DNA of 64,000 nucleotides from Gammaproteobacteria bacterium HGW-Gammaproteobacteria-1 (GTDB lineage: Bacteria; Pseudomonadota; Gammaproteobacteria; Thiohalomonadales; Thiohalomonadaceae), in contig PGZL01000005.1 of assembly GCA_002840095.1 (NCBI GenBank), positions 339,812 to 403,811 of the forward strand. The letters are read 5' to 3'. Position numbers and translations under genes: made by a program. Below the pieces are notes generated by a model. The model made no database searches. It had not been told where the DNA came from and saw only the letters and a list, made by a program, of their open reading frames with translations. Shown piece after piece: positions 28,420-38,417 of this stretch (within the stretch, counting starts at the first letter, position 1; each line of letters begins with the position of its first letter).

Positions 28420-28695
28420 TCAGCGGCGGCGCTCGGCGGCCACCGCCGCATCGATCTCGGCCATCCCCTCTTCCTCCGGGACATTTTTGTATCCGGCCTC
28501 GATGCGCTGGCACAGGGTTTCGAAACGCGCCTGCATGCGCTGAATGCGCTCGAACAGGCGGGCGTCGACCAGGGCAGCGACCGGCTTGCCATCCTTGTTG
28601 ATGACGATGCTGTCGTGACGGTATTGCACCTGATTGAGCATTTCGCCCAGGTTCTGGCGGAAACGGACGGCGCTGGTTTTGGTAATCATGGTCAT
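28420..28695 (-). CDS. Phd/YefM-type antitoxin
   Basis: A 91-aa protein with an N-terminal Phd/YefM DNA-binding fold (ITKTSAVRFRQNLGEMLNQVQYRHDSIVINKDGKPVAALV) and a helical acidic C-terminus likely to wrap the toxin. Two start ATGs (28695 and 28689) are possible. Palindromes overlap and precede the start. Confidence 0.93.
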   Translation of the reverse strand: MTMITKTSAVRFRQNLGEMLNQVQYRHDSIVINKDGKPVAALVDARLFERIQRMQARFETLCQRIEAGYKNVPEEEGMAEIDAAVAAERRR

Positions 28696-28726
28696 TACCC
28701 CATAATGGTCATGCTGGTCATTATGG
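28681..28726. promoter_or_regulatory. Candidate autoregulatory operators of the TA operon
   Basis: GGTAAT-N7-ATTACC (28681-28699) covers the antitoxin start, and CCATAATG-N11-CATTATGG (28700-28726) lies just upstream. The AT-rich inverted repeats stand out in GC-rich surroundings and suit Phd-family binding. Confidence 0.5.
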
Positions 28727-28756
28727 TAGTTGGACGATGGGAGTTCAAGCCAGTAC

Positions 28757-31258
28757 CTAGGGCTGTCGCGGCTTGGCCCGCGCCGTCGGCGTCGCGGTCC
28801 ACGGGTCGTCGGGCCAGGGGTGTTTCGGATAGCGGCCCTTCAGTTCCTTTCTCACTTCCGCGTAGGTGCGTTCCCAGAAACCTTTCAGATCCTGCGTCAC
28901 CTGGATCGGGCGTTGCGCCGGGGAGAGCAGGTGCAGCATGACGGCGACCTTGCCATGGGCGACGCGCGGGGTGTCGGCGAGGCCGAACAGTTCCTGCAGT
29001 TTTACCGCCAGCACCGGCGGCTGGCCCGGTTCGTAGTGCAGGCGTTTGTGCGAGCCGCTGGGGACCTTGAGATGGGTCGGCGCTTCGCTGTCGAGGCGCT
29101 GGGCGCGTTCCCAGCCGAGGCTGTCGCGCAGGATGGATTTCAGTTCCAGCCGTGACAGATGACTGCGGCGGCTCATGCCGTTGAGGTAGGGCGCGAGCCA
29201 CTGCTCCGGCGTGGCCAGCAGCGCGGCGTCGGACAGGTCGGGCCAGCCCTCTTCCGGGCTCCACTGGCGCAGGGACTCCACCCGCGCCTGGAGCTGGCGC
29301 GTCTCGTCGTCCCAGGGCAGCACCGTCAATCCCATCTGGCGGATGCCGTCGAGCAGCGCTGCGGTCATGCGCTCCGGGGCAGCCTTGTCCAGCGGTGCGC
29401 TCTCCAGTTCCAGCGCGCCGAGGCCGCGCACGCGCCGCGCCACCACCGCTTCCGTCGCCGCATCCCAGCGCACCTCTTCGCGCCATTGCAGGCGGGCGGC
29501 GTGCACCTGTTCCAGCTCGGCCAGGGTGATGGGCGCGGCGCTGCGGATGCGACTGTCGTCGCCGGCGCCGTCCAGTTCGGCGGCGACGATGTAGGGCTGG
29601 CGCGCCAGCGGGCAATGGGTTTCCAGCTTGCCGCCGCGGCCGTTGGCGAGCAGGTAACGGCCGCCCTCGCCGCGCTGCCGCGCCACGCGGTCGGGATAGG
29701 CCAGGGACAGCAGCAGGCCGCATTCGGCGATGTGGGTTGCGTCGGGGGCCGTCGCGTCGACCAGGTGACGCCATTGGCGTGAGGAACGCTCGGCGCCGGC
29801 GCAGGCATTGGGGTCCGCATCTAAGCGGCGGGCGCCGTCACGGCCGTCGCGGCGGTGGGCCTGCAAGGCCTCCAGCCGCACCGCGAAATCGCAACTGCGC
29901 TCGTGCGGCGGGCCGCGCAGGATGTCGCGCTCGGACAGCAGGGCCGCCACGTCACAGGCCAGCCCCGCGAGACCCAGCGGTTTGGCGCGCAGCAGCATGT
30001 GGGATAGGCGCGGATGCAGCGGCAGGTTCGCCATCTCTCGGCCCAGGGCGGTAATCCGACCCTCGCCGTCCAGGGCCTCCAATTCGGTGAGCAGCGCATT
30101 GGCTTGCGCCAGCGCACCGGCAGGTGGTGTGTCCAGCCAGCGCAGGGCGGCGGCATCGCGCACGCCCCACTGCGCCAGGTCCAGCGCCAGCGGGGCGAGA
30201 TCGGCGCTGCCGATCTCGGGCAGGGCAAAGGGGATCAGGCCACGCTGGGTGCCCTCGCCCCACAGCCGGTAGCAGACGCCGGGACCGAGACGGCCGGCGC
30301 GGCCGGCGCGCTGGTCGGCGCTGGCGCGGGGGACCCGCACCAGCTCCAGCCGGGTCAGGCCGCTGCGCGGGTCGAAGCGCGGCACCCGCGCCCAACCGCT
30401 GTCCACCACCACCCGCACACCCTCGATGGTGAGGGAGGTCTCGGCGATGTTGGTGGCCAGCACCACCTTGCGCCGGCCCTGCGCGTCCGGCACCAACGCA
30501 CGCTGCTGCGCCTCCAGGGGCAGGTCGCCGTAGAGGGGATGCAGCTGCACCGGGGCATCGGCCAGCAGTTCGGCCACGCGGCGGATCTCGCCGGAACCGG
30601 GCAGGAACACCAGCACGTCGCCCTCGGTCTCCCCCAACGCGCGGCGCACCGCTGCGGCGGCGATGTCCGCCGGACGGCCCTCCGGCTCGCTGTTCAGATA
30701 ACGGACATCCACCGGGTAGGCGCGGCCCTCGCTGGTGAGGACAGGAGCATCGAGGAGTTTCGCGATGGCGGCCCCATCCAGGGTGGCGGACATTACCAGC
30801 AGGGCCAGGTCCTCGCGCAGGGCCTCACCGGCGTCCAGGCACAGGGCCAGGCCCAGGTCGCTGTGCAGATGGCGTTCGTGGAATTCGTCGAAGATCACCA
30901 GGCCGACGCCGGCCAGTTCCGGGTCCGATTGCAGGCGGCGGGTCAGGATGCCCTCGGTCACCACCTCGATGCGGGTGCGGGCGGAGACCTTGTGTTCGAA
31001 GCGCACCCGGTAGCCCACGGTCTCCCCCACAGCCTCGTCCAGCAGTTGGGCCATGCGCGCCGCCGCCGCCCGTGCCGCCAGCCGGCGCGGCTCCAACATC
31101 AGGATGGTTTTACCAGCCAGCCAGGGCGCATCCAGCAGCGCCAGGGGCACCGCCGTGGTCTTGCCCGCGCCGGGCGGCGCCTGCAATACCAGCCGGCGGC
31201 CCGCGCCGAGCCGGTTTTTGATATCAGGCAAGATGTGGTGGATGGGGAGTTCGGTCAT
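28757..31258 (-). CDS. hrpB: ATP-dependent helicase HrpB
   Basis: An 833-aa DEAH-type RNA helicase-like protein. Walker A is APPGAGKTT (about 27-35), motif II DEFHER, motif III SATLDG, then TNIAETSLTIEGV and QRAGRAGRLGPG, followed by the HrpB-specific C-terminal domain. The physiological role of HrpB is not well defined. The gene is complete and monocistronic. Confidence 0.96.
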   Translation of the reverse strand: MTELPIHHILPDIKNRLGAGRRLVLQAPPGAGKTTAVPLALLDAPWLAGKTILMLEPRRLAARAAAARMAQLLDEAVGETVGYRVRFEHKVSARTRIEVVTEGILTRRLQSDPELAGVGLVIFDEFHERHLHSDLGLALCLDAGEALREDLALLVMSATLDGAAIAKLLDAPVLTSEGRAYPVDVRYLNSEPEGRPADIAAAAVRRALGETEGDVLVFLPGSGEIRRVAELLADAPVQLHPLYGDLPLEAQQRALVPDAQGRRKVVLATNIAETSLTIEGVRVVVDSGWARVPRFDPRSGLTRLELVRVPRASADQRAGRAGRLGPGVCYRLWGEGTQRGLIPFALPEIGSADLAPLALDLAQWGVRDAAALRWLDTPPAGALAQANALLTELEALDGEGRITALGREMANLPLHPRLSHMLLRAKPLGLAGLACDVAALLSERDILRGPPHERSCDFAVRLEALQAHRRDGRDGARRLDADPNACAGAERSSRQWRHLVDATAPDATHIAECGLLLSLAYPDRVARQRGEGGRYLLANGRGGKLETHCPLARQPYIVAAELDGAGDDSRIRSAAPITLAELEQVHAARLQWREEVRWDAATEAVVARRVRGLGALELESAPLDKAAPERMTAALLDGIRQMGLTVLPWDDETRQLQARVESLRQWSPEEGWPDLSDAALLATPEQWLAPYLNGMSRRSHLSRLELKSILRDSLGWERAQRLDSEAPTHLKVPSGSHKRLHYEPGQPPVLAVKLQELFGLADTPRVAHGKVAVMLHLLSPAQRPIQVTQDLKGFWERTYAEVRKELKGRYPKHPWPDDPWTATPTARAKPRQP

Positions 31259-31368
31259 GGCGGCAGCGGCACAAAAAGCCGATTGTACTCCAGATGATCA
31301 CGCCGCCCTTTTGTGCCAAGCTTCGAGTACGGCTGTTTCTCGACAACGCAACGTGAAAGGAGAGTCGT

Positions 31369-31827
31369 ATGGAAAATATGTGGGTTTTGGTCGCCAACGG
31401 CAGCGAAGCGCGGGTATTCAATCTGACCAAACGCAGCGACGGCCTCAAGCTGGTCAGCGAACATCTCCATCCCGCAAGTCGCATGAAAGGCGAAAAACTG
31501 GCCTCGGATCGGCCCGGCACCTACATGGAGGACAGCAGCAGCATGAGCACCGGCAGCGCCTATGAAGAGCCGATGTCTCCCAAGGAGTATGAAATCGACC
31601 GCTTCGCCCATGAACTGGCGGGCACCCTCAACAGCGGCCGTACCGCCAACAGTTACGGCAAGCTGACCATCGTCGCCCCGCCCGCCTTCCGCGGCCTGCT
31701 CAACAAGCACATGAACGATCAGGTCAAGAAGCTGATCACCCAGCAGGTCGACAAGGACTACACCAAGGTCAACGAACGCGAGCTGCTGGGGCAGCTCGAA
31801 CCGGTGCTGTTCCCGCTGGTCTCCTGA
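31369..31827 (+). CDS. Host attachment family protein
   Basis: A 152-aa protein matching the family named after Agrobacterium host-attachment proteins (MENMWVLVANGSEARVFNL; DRFAHELAGTLNSGRTANSYGKLTIVAPPAFRGLLN; LLGQLEPVLFP). The fold relates to the bacterial release-factor-like (baeRF) families, so a role in translation or stress is as likely as host binding. A strong ribosome site (aaaggagag) precedes it and a terminator follows. Confidence 0.88.
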   Translation: MENMWVLVANGSEARVFNLTKRSDGLKLVSEHLHPASRMKGEKLASDRPGTYMEDSSSMSTGSAYEEPMSPKEYEIDRFAHELAGTLNSGRTANSYGKLTIVAPPAFRGLLNKHMNDQVKKLITQQVDKDYTKVNERELLGQLEPVLFPLVS

Positions 31828-31850
31828 CCGGGTCGGCTTGTCAGATCCAC

Positions 31851-31880
31851 AGGGGGAGCCGGCGGCTCCCCCTTTCATTT
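31851..31880 (+). terminator. Rho-independent terminator
   Basis: AGGGGGAGCC-ggc-GGCTCCCCCT (31851-31873) is followed by ttcattt. It ends the host-attachment-like gene. Confidence 0.85.
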
Positions 31881-31893
31881 CCGCTCCGACAAT

Positions 31894-31949
31894 GTAGGGT
31901 GAGCACCGCGCACCAATTCAACGCCGACGGTGCGCAGTGCGCACCCTAC
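31894..31949. repeat. Family C inverted repeat
   Basis: gtagggtgagcaccgcgcacc and ggtgcgcagtgcgcaccctac pair with two mismatches, just 3' of bioA and the terminator. Confidence 0.88.
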
Positions 31950-31951
31950 CT

Positions 31952-33301
31952 CTAATCCCGCACCGCCACGTCGATGCCTTCCGTCATCACCTGGGCCAGG
32001 AATTGAATCTGCTCCGGCGTGATCACGTAGGGCGGCATCATGTAGCTGACGTTGCCCAGCGGACGCAGCATGGCGCCGCGCGACAGGGCGTGCCGGTACA
32101 GGCGCAGGCCGCGCCGTTCCTGCCAGGGATAGGGCGTGCGATTCGCCTTGTCCTGCACCATCTCCACCGCCAGGATCATGCCGGTCTGGCGCACCTCGGC
32201 CACATGGGGATGATCGCGCAGGTGCTTCGTCGCGCGTGCCATCTCCGCCGCCAGCGCCTTGTTGCGCTCGATGATGTCGTCCTCGGCGAAGATATCCAGC
32301 GTGGCCAGGGCCGCGCTGCACGCCAGCGGATTGCCGGTGTAGGAATGGGAGTGCAGGAAGGCGGCAAGCCGTTCGTATTCGCTGTAGAACGCCTGGTACA
32401 CCGTCTCGTGGGTCAGCACCACCGACAGCGGCAGGTAGCCGCCGGTCAGTCCCTTGGACAGGCACATGAAATCGGGCGTGACGGCCGCCTGCTCGCAGGC
32501 GAACAGCGTGCCGGTACGGCCGAAGCCGACGGCGATTTCGTCGGCGATGAGATGCACGCCGTGGCGATCGCAGGCCTCGCGCAGCAGCTTGAGGTAAACG
32601 GGGTCATACATGCGCATGCCGCCGGCGCACTGCACCAGCGGTTCGACGATCACCGCGCACACCTCATGGGCATGGCGCGCCAGGGTCTCTTCCATGTGGG
32701 CGAAGGCGCGGGCGGAGTAATCGGCACAGCTCTCCCCCGCCTCGCGCTGGTAGCAATCGGGCGAGGGCACGGTGATCGGCGTCAGCAGCAGGGGCTGGTA
32801 GGTTTCCTTGAACAGGGCCACGTCGCCCACCGCCAGCGCGCCCAGGGTTTCGCCGTGATAGCTGCCGGCCAGGTTGATGAAGCGGGTCTTGTTCTTCTGC
32901 CCCGTGTTCTGCCAGTAATGAAAGCTCATCTTGAGCGCCACTTCGATGGCGGCCGAGCCGTTGTCGGCATAGAAGCAGTGGTTGAGCCCCGGCGGCGTCA
33001 ATTCGATCAGCCGCTCCGACAGGCGCACCACCGGCTCGTGGGTGAAGCCGGCGAGGATCACGTGTTCCAGCTGATCCAGCTGCGCCTTGACCGCGTTGTT
33101 GATGCGCGGATTGGCGTGACCGAACATGTTCACCCACCAGGAACTGATGGCGTCGAGATAGCGATTGCCTTCGAAATCCTCCAGCCACACGCCCTCGCCG
33201 CGGCGGATGGGGATCAGCGGCAGCTGCTCGTGATCCTTCATTTGGGTGCAGGGATGCCACACCACCGACAGATCGCGCCTGGCCCAGTCGTTGTTGTTCA
33301 T
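31952..33301 (-). CDS. bioA: Adenosylmethionine-8-amino-7-oxononanoate aminotransferase
   Basis: A PLP enzyme of biotin synthesis giving 7,8-diaminopelargonate. Class III aminotransferase features are [69 protein letters not shown] and the PLP lysine in [14 protein letters not shown]. It has 449 aa. Its ATG overlaps the ubiA stop (ATGA), so bioA is translationally coupled behind ubiA; this pairing is unusual as other biotin genes are absent here. Confidence 0.96.
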   Translation of the reverse strand: MNNNDWARRDLSVVWHPCTQMKDHEQLPLIPIRRGEGVWLEDFEGNRYLDAISSWWVNMFGHANPRINNAVKAQLDQLEHVILAGFTHEPVVRLSERLIELTPPGLNHCFYADNGSAAIEVALKMSFHYWQNTGQKNKTRFINLAGSYHGETLGALAVGDVALFKETYQPLLLTPITVPSPDCYQREAGESCADYSARAFAHMEETLARHAHEVCAVIVEPLVQCAGGMRMYDPVYLKLLREACDRHGVHLIADEIAVGFGRTGTLFACEQAAVTPDFMCLSKGLTGGYLPLSVVLTHETVYQAFYSEYERLAAFLHSHSYTGNPLACSAALATLDIFAEDDIIERNKALAAEMARATKHLRDHPHVAEVRQTGMILAVEMVQDKANRTPYPWQERRGLRLYRHALSRGAMLRPLGNVSYMMPPYVITPEQIQFLAQVMTEGIDVAVRD

Positions 33302-34158
33302 GTCAGGAGATAGTGCAGCGCGATGCCGACGAAGATCGACGCGCCGAGATAGTGGTTGTTAAGGAAGGCGCGGAAGCATTGCTGCGCGTCGCAGCCGCGG
33401 ATCAGGTATTGCTCGTATACCGCGAATCCCGCTGCCGCCAGCAGGCCCAGGTAGTACCACACACCGAGGGAAAAGCTCAGCCCGGCCAGCACGAACAGAG
33501 CAAACATAATTCCCTGCATCAGGCCGATGATGAGGCGGTCGTGGCGGCCGAAGAGTATGGCGGAGGATTTCACGCCGATCTTCAGGTCATCCTCGCGGTC
33601 GGCCATGGCGTACATGGTGTCGTAAGCCAGCGACCAGAACACGTTGGCGATGAAGAACAGCCAGGCGGCGGACGGCACCTCACCCAGCTGCGCGGCAAAG
33701 GCCATGGGCACCGCCCAGCCGAAGGCGACGCCCAGATAGGCCTGCGGCAGATAGGTATAGCGCTTGGTGAAGGGATAGGTGGCGGCGAGCAGCACGCCGA
33801 TGATGGACAGCTGGATGGTGAGCGGATTCATCAGCAACACCAGCGCAAAGGCCAGCAGCGACAGCACGGCAAATACCATGACGGCCTCGCGCGGGCGGAT
33901 GGTGCCGGCGGCCAGCGGACGCTGTTTGGTGCGGGCGACGTGCAGGTCGATATGGCGGTCGGCGTAGTCGTTGATGGCGCAGCCGGCGGAGCGCATCAGC
34001 ACGGTGCCCAGCACGAATACCACCAGCACCAACAGGTTCGGCTTGCCCTCGCCCGCCACCCACAGTGCCCACAGCATCGGCCACATCACCAGATAGATGC
34101 CGATGGGACGATCCAGGCGGGTGAGACGCACGTACTCGCGCAAGCGCTGGGCAATCAC
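33298..34158 (-). CDS. ubiA: 4-hydroxybenzoate octaprenyltransferase
   Basis: Attaches the polyprenyl tail to 4-hydroxybenzoate in ubiquinone synthesis, in the inner membrane. There are many membrane helices and both Asp-rich motifs: [21 protein letters not shown] and [18 protein letters not shown] chose GTG 34158 ([20 protein letters not shown]) with ggag eight bases upstream, giving 286 aa. The longer frame upstream is repeat sequence. Confidence 0.96.
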   Translation of the reverse strand: MIAQRLREYVRLTRLDRPIGIYLVMWPMLWALWVAGEGKPNLLVLVVFVLGTVLMRSAGCAINDYADRHIDLHVARTKQRPLAAGTIRPREAVMVFAVLSLLAFALVLLMNPLTIQLSIIGVLLAATYPFTKRYTYLPQAYLGVAFGWAVPMAFAAQLGEVPSAAWLFFIANVFWSLAYDTMYAMADREDDLKIGVKSSAILFGRHDRLIIGLMQGIMFALFVLAGLSFSLGVWYYLGLLAAAGFAVYEQYLIRGCDAQQCFRAFLNNHYLGASIFVGIALHYLLT

Positions 34159-34184
34159 ACTATTCTCCGTAAAAATTTTCGAAC

Positions 34185-34340
34185 CGTAGGAGCCCGCTCC
34201 GTGGGCGTATGCAGTGCCAATCCCCCCCTTTGCCACGAGGGCTCGGCTCCTGCCAATGGCACAGCACCGTAGGAGCGGATCGTATCCGCGATAAAACGCC
34301 GTGGCATGGCACAGTCGGTCGCGAATACGATTCGCTCCTA
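34185..34340. repeat. Family B repeats, one variant and one standard copy
   Basis: A variant hairpin (gtaggagcccgctccgtggg ... ggctcctgcc) at about 34187-34253 is followed by a standard copy: taggagcggatcgtatccgcg (from 34270) and cgcgaatacgattcgctccta (to 34340). It fills most of the 298-bp gap between the divergent ubiA and ATPase genes; the promoters must lie in or beside it. Confidence 0.85.
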
Positions 34341-34456
34341 CCCAAAAGGCGCACAGTGTAGCGAGTTGGCCCATAAAAATCAGGTGGATGAAACTCCGCC
34401 CCAAGGTGTGCATCATACTGTTAACGTCGAATATCGATCCGCAGAGAGCCGCCGCG

Positions 34457-37183
34457 ATGTCCGCCACTCCCAAAGCCGAACCCGCGCACTGGCACGCCCT
34501 CCCGGCCGCCCAGGCGCTAACCCGACTGGAGAGCCGGGCCGAGGGCCTGGACGGCGACGAGGCCCGCCGCAGGCTGGATCGCTACGGCCCCAACCACCTG
34601 CCCCAGCCGCGTCGCCGCAGCCCCTTGTTGCGCCTGCTGCTGCAGTTTCACAACGTGTTGATCTACGTCCTGCTGCTGGCGGCGGCGGTGACCGCCCTGC
34701 TCGGCCACATGGCCGACACGGCGGTCATCATCGGCGTGGTGCTGGTCAACGCGCTCATCGGCTTCATCCAGGAAGGCAAGGCGGAAAAGGCGCTGGATGC
34801 CATCCGCTCCATGCTGTCGCAAAAGGCCATGGTGCTGCGCGACGGGCGCCGGGTGGAAGTGCCGGCGGAAGAGCTGGTGCCGGGCGACGTGGTGGCATTG
34901 CAATCCGGCGACAAGGTGCCGGCGGACCTGCGCCTGCTGCGTGTGCGCAGCCTGCGCATCGAGGAAGCGGCGCTGACCGGCGAATCGGTGCCGGTGGAAA
35001 AGGACATCGAACCGGTGGCGGACGACGCCGTCGTGGGCGATCGCAGCGCCATGGCCTATTCCAGCACCCTGGTCACCTACGGCCAGGGCACCGGCGTGGT
35101 GGTGGCCACCGGCAGCCACACGGAAATCGGCCGCATCAGCGCCATGCTCACCGAAGTGCAGACCCTCACCACCCCGCTGCTGCGGCAGATCGACCGTTTC
35201 GGCCGCTGGCTCAGCCTGGCCATCGGCCTGCTCGCCCTGGCCACCTTCGCCGCGGGCGTGGCGATTTATCAATACAGCTATGAAGACATGTTCCTCGCCG
35301 CCGTCGGCCTGGCGGTGGCGGCCATACCCGAAGGGCTGCCGGCCATCATTACCATCACCCTGGCCATCGGCGTGCAGCGCATGGCGGCGCGCAATGCCAT
35401 CATCCGCCGCCTGCCGGCGGTGGAAACGCTGGGCTCGGTGACAGTCATCTGCACCGACAAGACCGGCACCCTCACCCGCAACGAAATGACCGTGCGGACC
35501 GTGGTGACCCAGCACCGCTGCTACGACGTCAGCGGCGTCGGCTACGACCCCCACGGCGGCTTCTCCCGCGGCAACGAGGAGGTGTCGCCCGAACAGCGCC
35601 CCACCCTGTTCGAGATCTGCCGCGCCGGTGTGCTGTGCAACGACTCCACCATCACCGAACAGGGCGGTCGCTACCTGCTGCAGGGCGATCCCACCGAGGG
35701 CGCGCTGATCACCCTCGGACTCAAGGCCGGCCTGGACCCGGCCACGGCGCAGAAGGAGTTCCCGCGCACCGACTCCATCCCCTTCGAGTCGGAGCACCGC
35801 TTCATGGCGACCCTCCACCACGACCACGCCGGCAACGGCTTCATCCTGATCAAGGGCGCGCCGGAACGCGTGCTGGCGGCCTGCGATGCGCAGCGGGTCA
35901 ACGGCGAGGATCAACCCATCGATCTCGCCTACTGGCAGGGCCGCATGGACGAGCTGGCGGCCCGCGGGCAGCGCATCCTCGCCCTCGCCGCCAAACCCGT
36001 GGGCAACGACGGCCGCCGTGAGCTGCACTTCGACGACGTCGCCGATGGCATGAGCCTGCTCGGCCTGGTGGGACTCATCGACCCGCCGCGGGAAGAGGCG
36101 ATCCGCGCCGTGACTCTGTGCCGCTCCGCCGGCATCCGCGTCAAGATGATTACCGGTGACCATGCCATCACTGCGGGCGCCATCGGCGCCCAGATGGGCA
36201 TAGGCGACGGCTCCCGCGTCCTCACCGGGCAGGATCTGGAACAGATGGACGACGCCGCGTTGGCCCGGGCCGCACTGGAAACCGACGTGTTCGCGCGTGC
36301 CAGCCCGGAACACAAGCTGCGCCTGGTGGAGGCCTTGCAGGCCCATGACCAGGTGGTGGCCATGACCGGCGACGGCGTCAACGACGCACCGGCCCTCAAG
36401 CGCGCGGACGTGGGCATCGCCATGGGCGTCAACGGCACCGAAGTGGCCAAGGAGGCGGCGGAAATGGTGCTCACCGACGACAACTTCGCCTCCATCGCCC
36501 GCGCCGTGGAGGAAGGCCGCACCATTTACGACAACATCAAGAAATCCATATTGTTCATCCTGCCCACCAACGGCGGCGAGGCCTTCGTCATCGTCGCCGC
36601 CATAGCCCTCGGCCGCATGCTGCCCATCACCCCGCTGCAAATCCTGTGGGTCAACATGATCACCGCCGTCACACTGGCCCTGTCCCTCGCCTTCGAACCG
36701 CCGGAGCCCGGCGTGATGCGCCGCCCGCCGCGCGACGCGCGCGAGCCGCTGCTGTCGCGCTTTCTGATATGGCGCGTACTGTTCGTGTCGCTGATCTTGG
36801 TGAGCGGCACCTTCGGCCTGTTCATCTGGGAACGGGAACAGGGCCTCGACATCGAAACCGCCCGCACCATCGCCGTCAATACGCTGGTGCTGTTCGAGGT
36901 GTTCTACCTGTTCAACACCCGCTACATCACCCAGTCGGTGCTGAGCCGCGAAGGCTTCACCGGCAACCGCTACGTGCTGTGGGCCATCGGGCTGGTGCTG
37001 CTGTTCCAGCTGCTGTTCACCTATGCCCCGCCGTTGCAGGTGCTGTTCAAGACCACCGCATTGGCGGCCACGGACTGGCTGCACATCGTACTGGTCGCCG
37101 CCACCGTGTTCCCCCTGGTGGAGATGGAGAAGTGGCTGGTGCGCAGGCTTCTGGCACGACGTAGCAAGGGCGTGAAGGCGTAA
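34457..37183 (+). CDS. P2-type cation-transporting ATPase
   Basis: A 908-aa P-type ATPase of the Ca2+/Na+/H+-like class. An N-terminal cytosolic domain ([28 protein letters not shown]) is followed by TM helices, the actuator motif [10 protein letters not shown] and the membrane motif [16 protein letters not shown] has the phosphorylated Asp334; [18 protein letters not shown] and [12 protein letters not shown] follow. The C-terminal helices include [27 protein letters not shown] rather than CPC or CPH rules out a heavy-metal pump. The exact ion (Ca2+, Mn2+, Na+ or other) is not decided by sequence reading. ATG 34457 follows agagccgccgcg. Confidence 0.9.
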   Translation: MSATPKAEPAHWHALPAAQALTRLESRAEGLDGDEARRRLDRYGPNHLPQPRRRSPLLRLLLQFHNVLIYVLLLAAAVTALLGHMADTAVIIGVVLVNALIGFIQEGKAEKALDAIRSMLSQKAMVLRDGRRVEVPAEELVPGDVVALQSGDKVPADLRLLRVRSLRIEEAALTGESVPVEKDIEPVADDAVVGDRSAMAYSSTLVTYGQGTGVVVATGSHTEIGRISAMLTEVQTLTTPLLRQIDRFGRWLSLAIGLLALATFAAGVAIYQYSYEDMFLAAVGLAVAAIPEGLPAIITITLAIGVQRMAARNAIIRRLPAVETLGSVTVICTDKTGTLTRNEMTVRTVVTQHRCYDVSGVGYDPHGGFSRGNEEVSPEQRPTLFEICRAGVLCNDSTITEQGGRYLLQGDPTEGALITLGLKAGLDPATAQKEFPRTDSIPFESEHRFMATLHHDHAGNGFILIKGAPERVLAACDAQRVNGEDQPIDLAYWQGRMDELAARGQRILALAAKPVGNDGRRELHFDDVADGMSLLGLVGLIDPPREEAIRAVTLCRSAGIRVKMITGDHAITAGAIGAQMGIGDGSRVLTGQDLEQMDDAALARAALETDVFARASPEHKLRLVEALQAHDQVVAMTGDGVNDAPALKRADVGIAMGVNGTEVAKEAAEMVLTDDNFASIARAVEEGRTIYDNIKKSILFILPTNGGEAFVIVAAIALGRMLPITPLQILWVNMITAVTLALSLAFEPPEPGVMRRPPRDAREPLLSRFLIWRVLFVSLILVSGTFGLFIWEREQGLDIETARTIAVNTLVLFEVFYLFNTRYITQSVLSREGFTGNRYVLWAIGLVLLFQLLFTYAPPLQVLFKTTALAATDWLHIVLVAATVFPLVEMEKWLVRRLLARRSKGVKA

Positions 37184-37220
37184 TCGCGTAGCGACTCAAC
37201 CACGCCCTCACGTCGTTGAC

Positions 37221-37295
37221 TCACCGTTTCGGAGGCCGGAGCGCCCACACCACCAGGGCGACCAGCGCCGCCAGTACAATCAATTCGATCAACAT
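37221..37295 (-). CDS. Small membrane peptide (24 aa)
   Basis: A short frame MLIELIVLAALVALVVWALR ending in PPKR: one hydrophobic helix with a basic end, preceded by ggagaggcgtg as a good ribosome site. It is divergent from the tetR gene (76 bp between starts) and convergent with the ATPase gene (38 bp). Its composition resembles bacterial single-helix regulators of transporters such as KdpF-like peptides, but no family is claimed. The operator site at 37343 lies between it and tetR. Confidence 0.5.
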   Translation of the reverse strand: MLIELIVLAALVALVVWALRPPKR

Positions 37296-37342
37296 CACGC
37301 CTCTCCTCCGCCTTGACCGCGCGGCCAGCCATGCCTAGATTA

Positions 37343-37354
37343 GAACGACCGTTC
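37343..37354. promoter_or_regulatory. Candidate TetR operator, site 1
   Basis: GAACG-ac-CGTTC lies 17 bp before the tetR start and between the divergent small peptide and tetR. The same core recurs at 37981. Confidence 0.6.
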
Positions 37355-37370
37355 GGTCTGGAACATACCC

Positions 37371-37952
37371 ATGGCCACAGCCGGAAAGAACACCAAACTG
37401 CGCAGCCAGATACTGGATACCGCCCTCCGGCTGTTCAGCCACCGCGGCTACTTCAACACTTCCATCCACGACATCTGCCGCGAGGCCGGCGTCTCCATCG
37501 GCGCCGTCTACCACCACTTCGCCAATAAGGATGCCCTGGCCCGGGCCCTGTTCGACGACATGCTGGCGCGGATGGAAGTTGCGCTGAGCGATATCCTGGC
37601 CTGCCACGCCACCTGCCACAAGCGCTGCGACGCCATCATCGCCTTTCTCTTCGCCCTGGCCGGGCAGTCGCCGGAAATCATGCGCTATATCCTCGACGCC
37701 CGGCATCATGAATTCATGCCGGAAGCCAAGCCCCTCGGTACGTCGCGTCCCTACGCGCTGCTGCGCCAGTGCATCGAAGGCGGCATCCGTTCCGGCGCCG
37801 TGCGCCCGCTCGATCCCCAGGTCGCGGTGGAGGCGGCCTTTGGCGGCGCCATCAGGATGATCCAGCTGCATCTGGACGGCGTGCTGGAGCAGCCGCTGCC
37901 GCACTACCTGACCCAGACCCAGGAATGCGCCTGGCGCGCCATCCGCATCTGA
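37371..37952 (+). CDS. TetR/AcrR family transcriptional regulator
   Basis: A 193-aa regulator. The N-terminal HTH reads ILDTALRLFSHRGYFNTSIHDICREAGVSIGAVYHHFANKDAL, typical of TetR. The C-terminal ligand domain contains CHATCHKRCD (three Cys and two His in ten residues), which might sense metal or redox state; this is inference. Two GAACGNNCGTTC sites flank the gene, suggesting autorepression and control of neighbours. Confidence 0.93.
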   Translation: MATAGKNTKLRSQILDTALRLFSHRGYFNTSIHDICREAGVSIGAVYHHFANKDALARALFDDMLARMEVALSDILACHATCHKRCDAIIAFLFALAGQSPEIMRYILDARHHEFMPEAKPLGTSRPYALLRQCIEGGIRSGAVRPLDPQVAVEAAFGGAIRMIQLHLDGVLEQPLPHYLTQTQECAWRAIRI

Positions 37953-37979
37953 CGGCCACCGCCCTGTGGATACGCCGGC

Positions 37980-37993
37980 CGAACGATCGTTCG
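37980..37993. promoter_or_regulatory. Candidate TetR operator, site 2
   Basis: CGAACG-at-CGTTCG is a perfect 14-bp palindrome sharing the GAACGNNCGTTC core with site 1. It is 192 bp upstream of the next rightward gene (38185). Confidence 0.6.
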
Positions 37994-38184
37994 CTTGTAG
38001 CGGAAACGCGTTCTGTCCGACAAATTCGTTATGGTATTCACTGATGCGGCCCGACAGGGACAGCGCAGACCCGTCCCGCGGCGAGTCGCCGAAAGCAGTG
38101 GATTTCTCCCGCCCGCCTGGGTCTATACTTCCCTTCGACTTTCTGTGCCTTAGTGCAAGACCGCGTATCTGACAGGAGCTTCCC

Positions 38185-38409
38185 ATGCCGGACCGACTGA
38201 TGCTGTTACCCGCCCGCAACTTCGAGCGTATCCGGCTGATCCGCATTCCCGACGATTACAGCGAGCGCGATGCCGTGCGCCGCGTAACGGCGCTGATCGC
38301 CGAGGCGCAGGAAGACGTACAGGAGTGGAAGTGGGAAGAGGTCGCCGCGACCCTGGAGGATCACGGCTTTACGACGGTGGAATTTACGTCAGGTCCGGAA
38401 CTCGATTGA
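38185..38409 (+). CDS. Unknown small protein (74 aa)
   Basis: MPDRLMLLPARNFERIRLIR... is soluble and acidic at the C-terminus, with a helical middle (AVRRVTALIAEAQEDVQEWKWEEVAATLEDHGF). aggag lies seven bases before the ATG. A TATACT -10-like hexamer sits at 38124-38129. No family is recognised. It may be under the TetR site upstream. Confidence 0.7.
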   Translation: MPDRLMLLPARNFERIRLIRIPDDYSERDAVRRVTALIAEAQEDVQEWKWEEVAATLEDHGFTTVEFTSGPELD

Positions 38410-38417
38410 ACCGGCTG

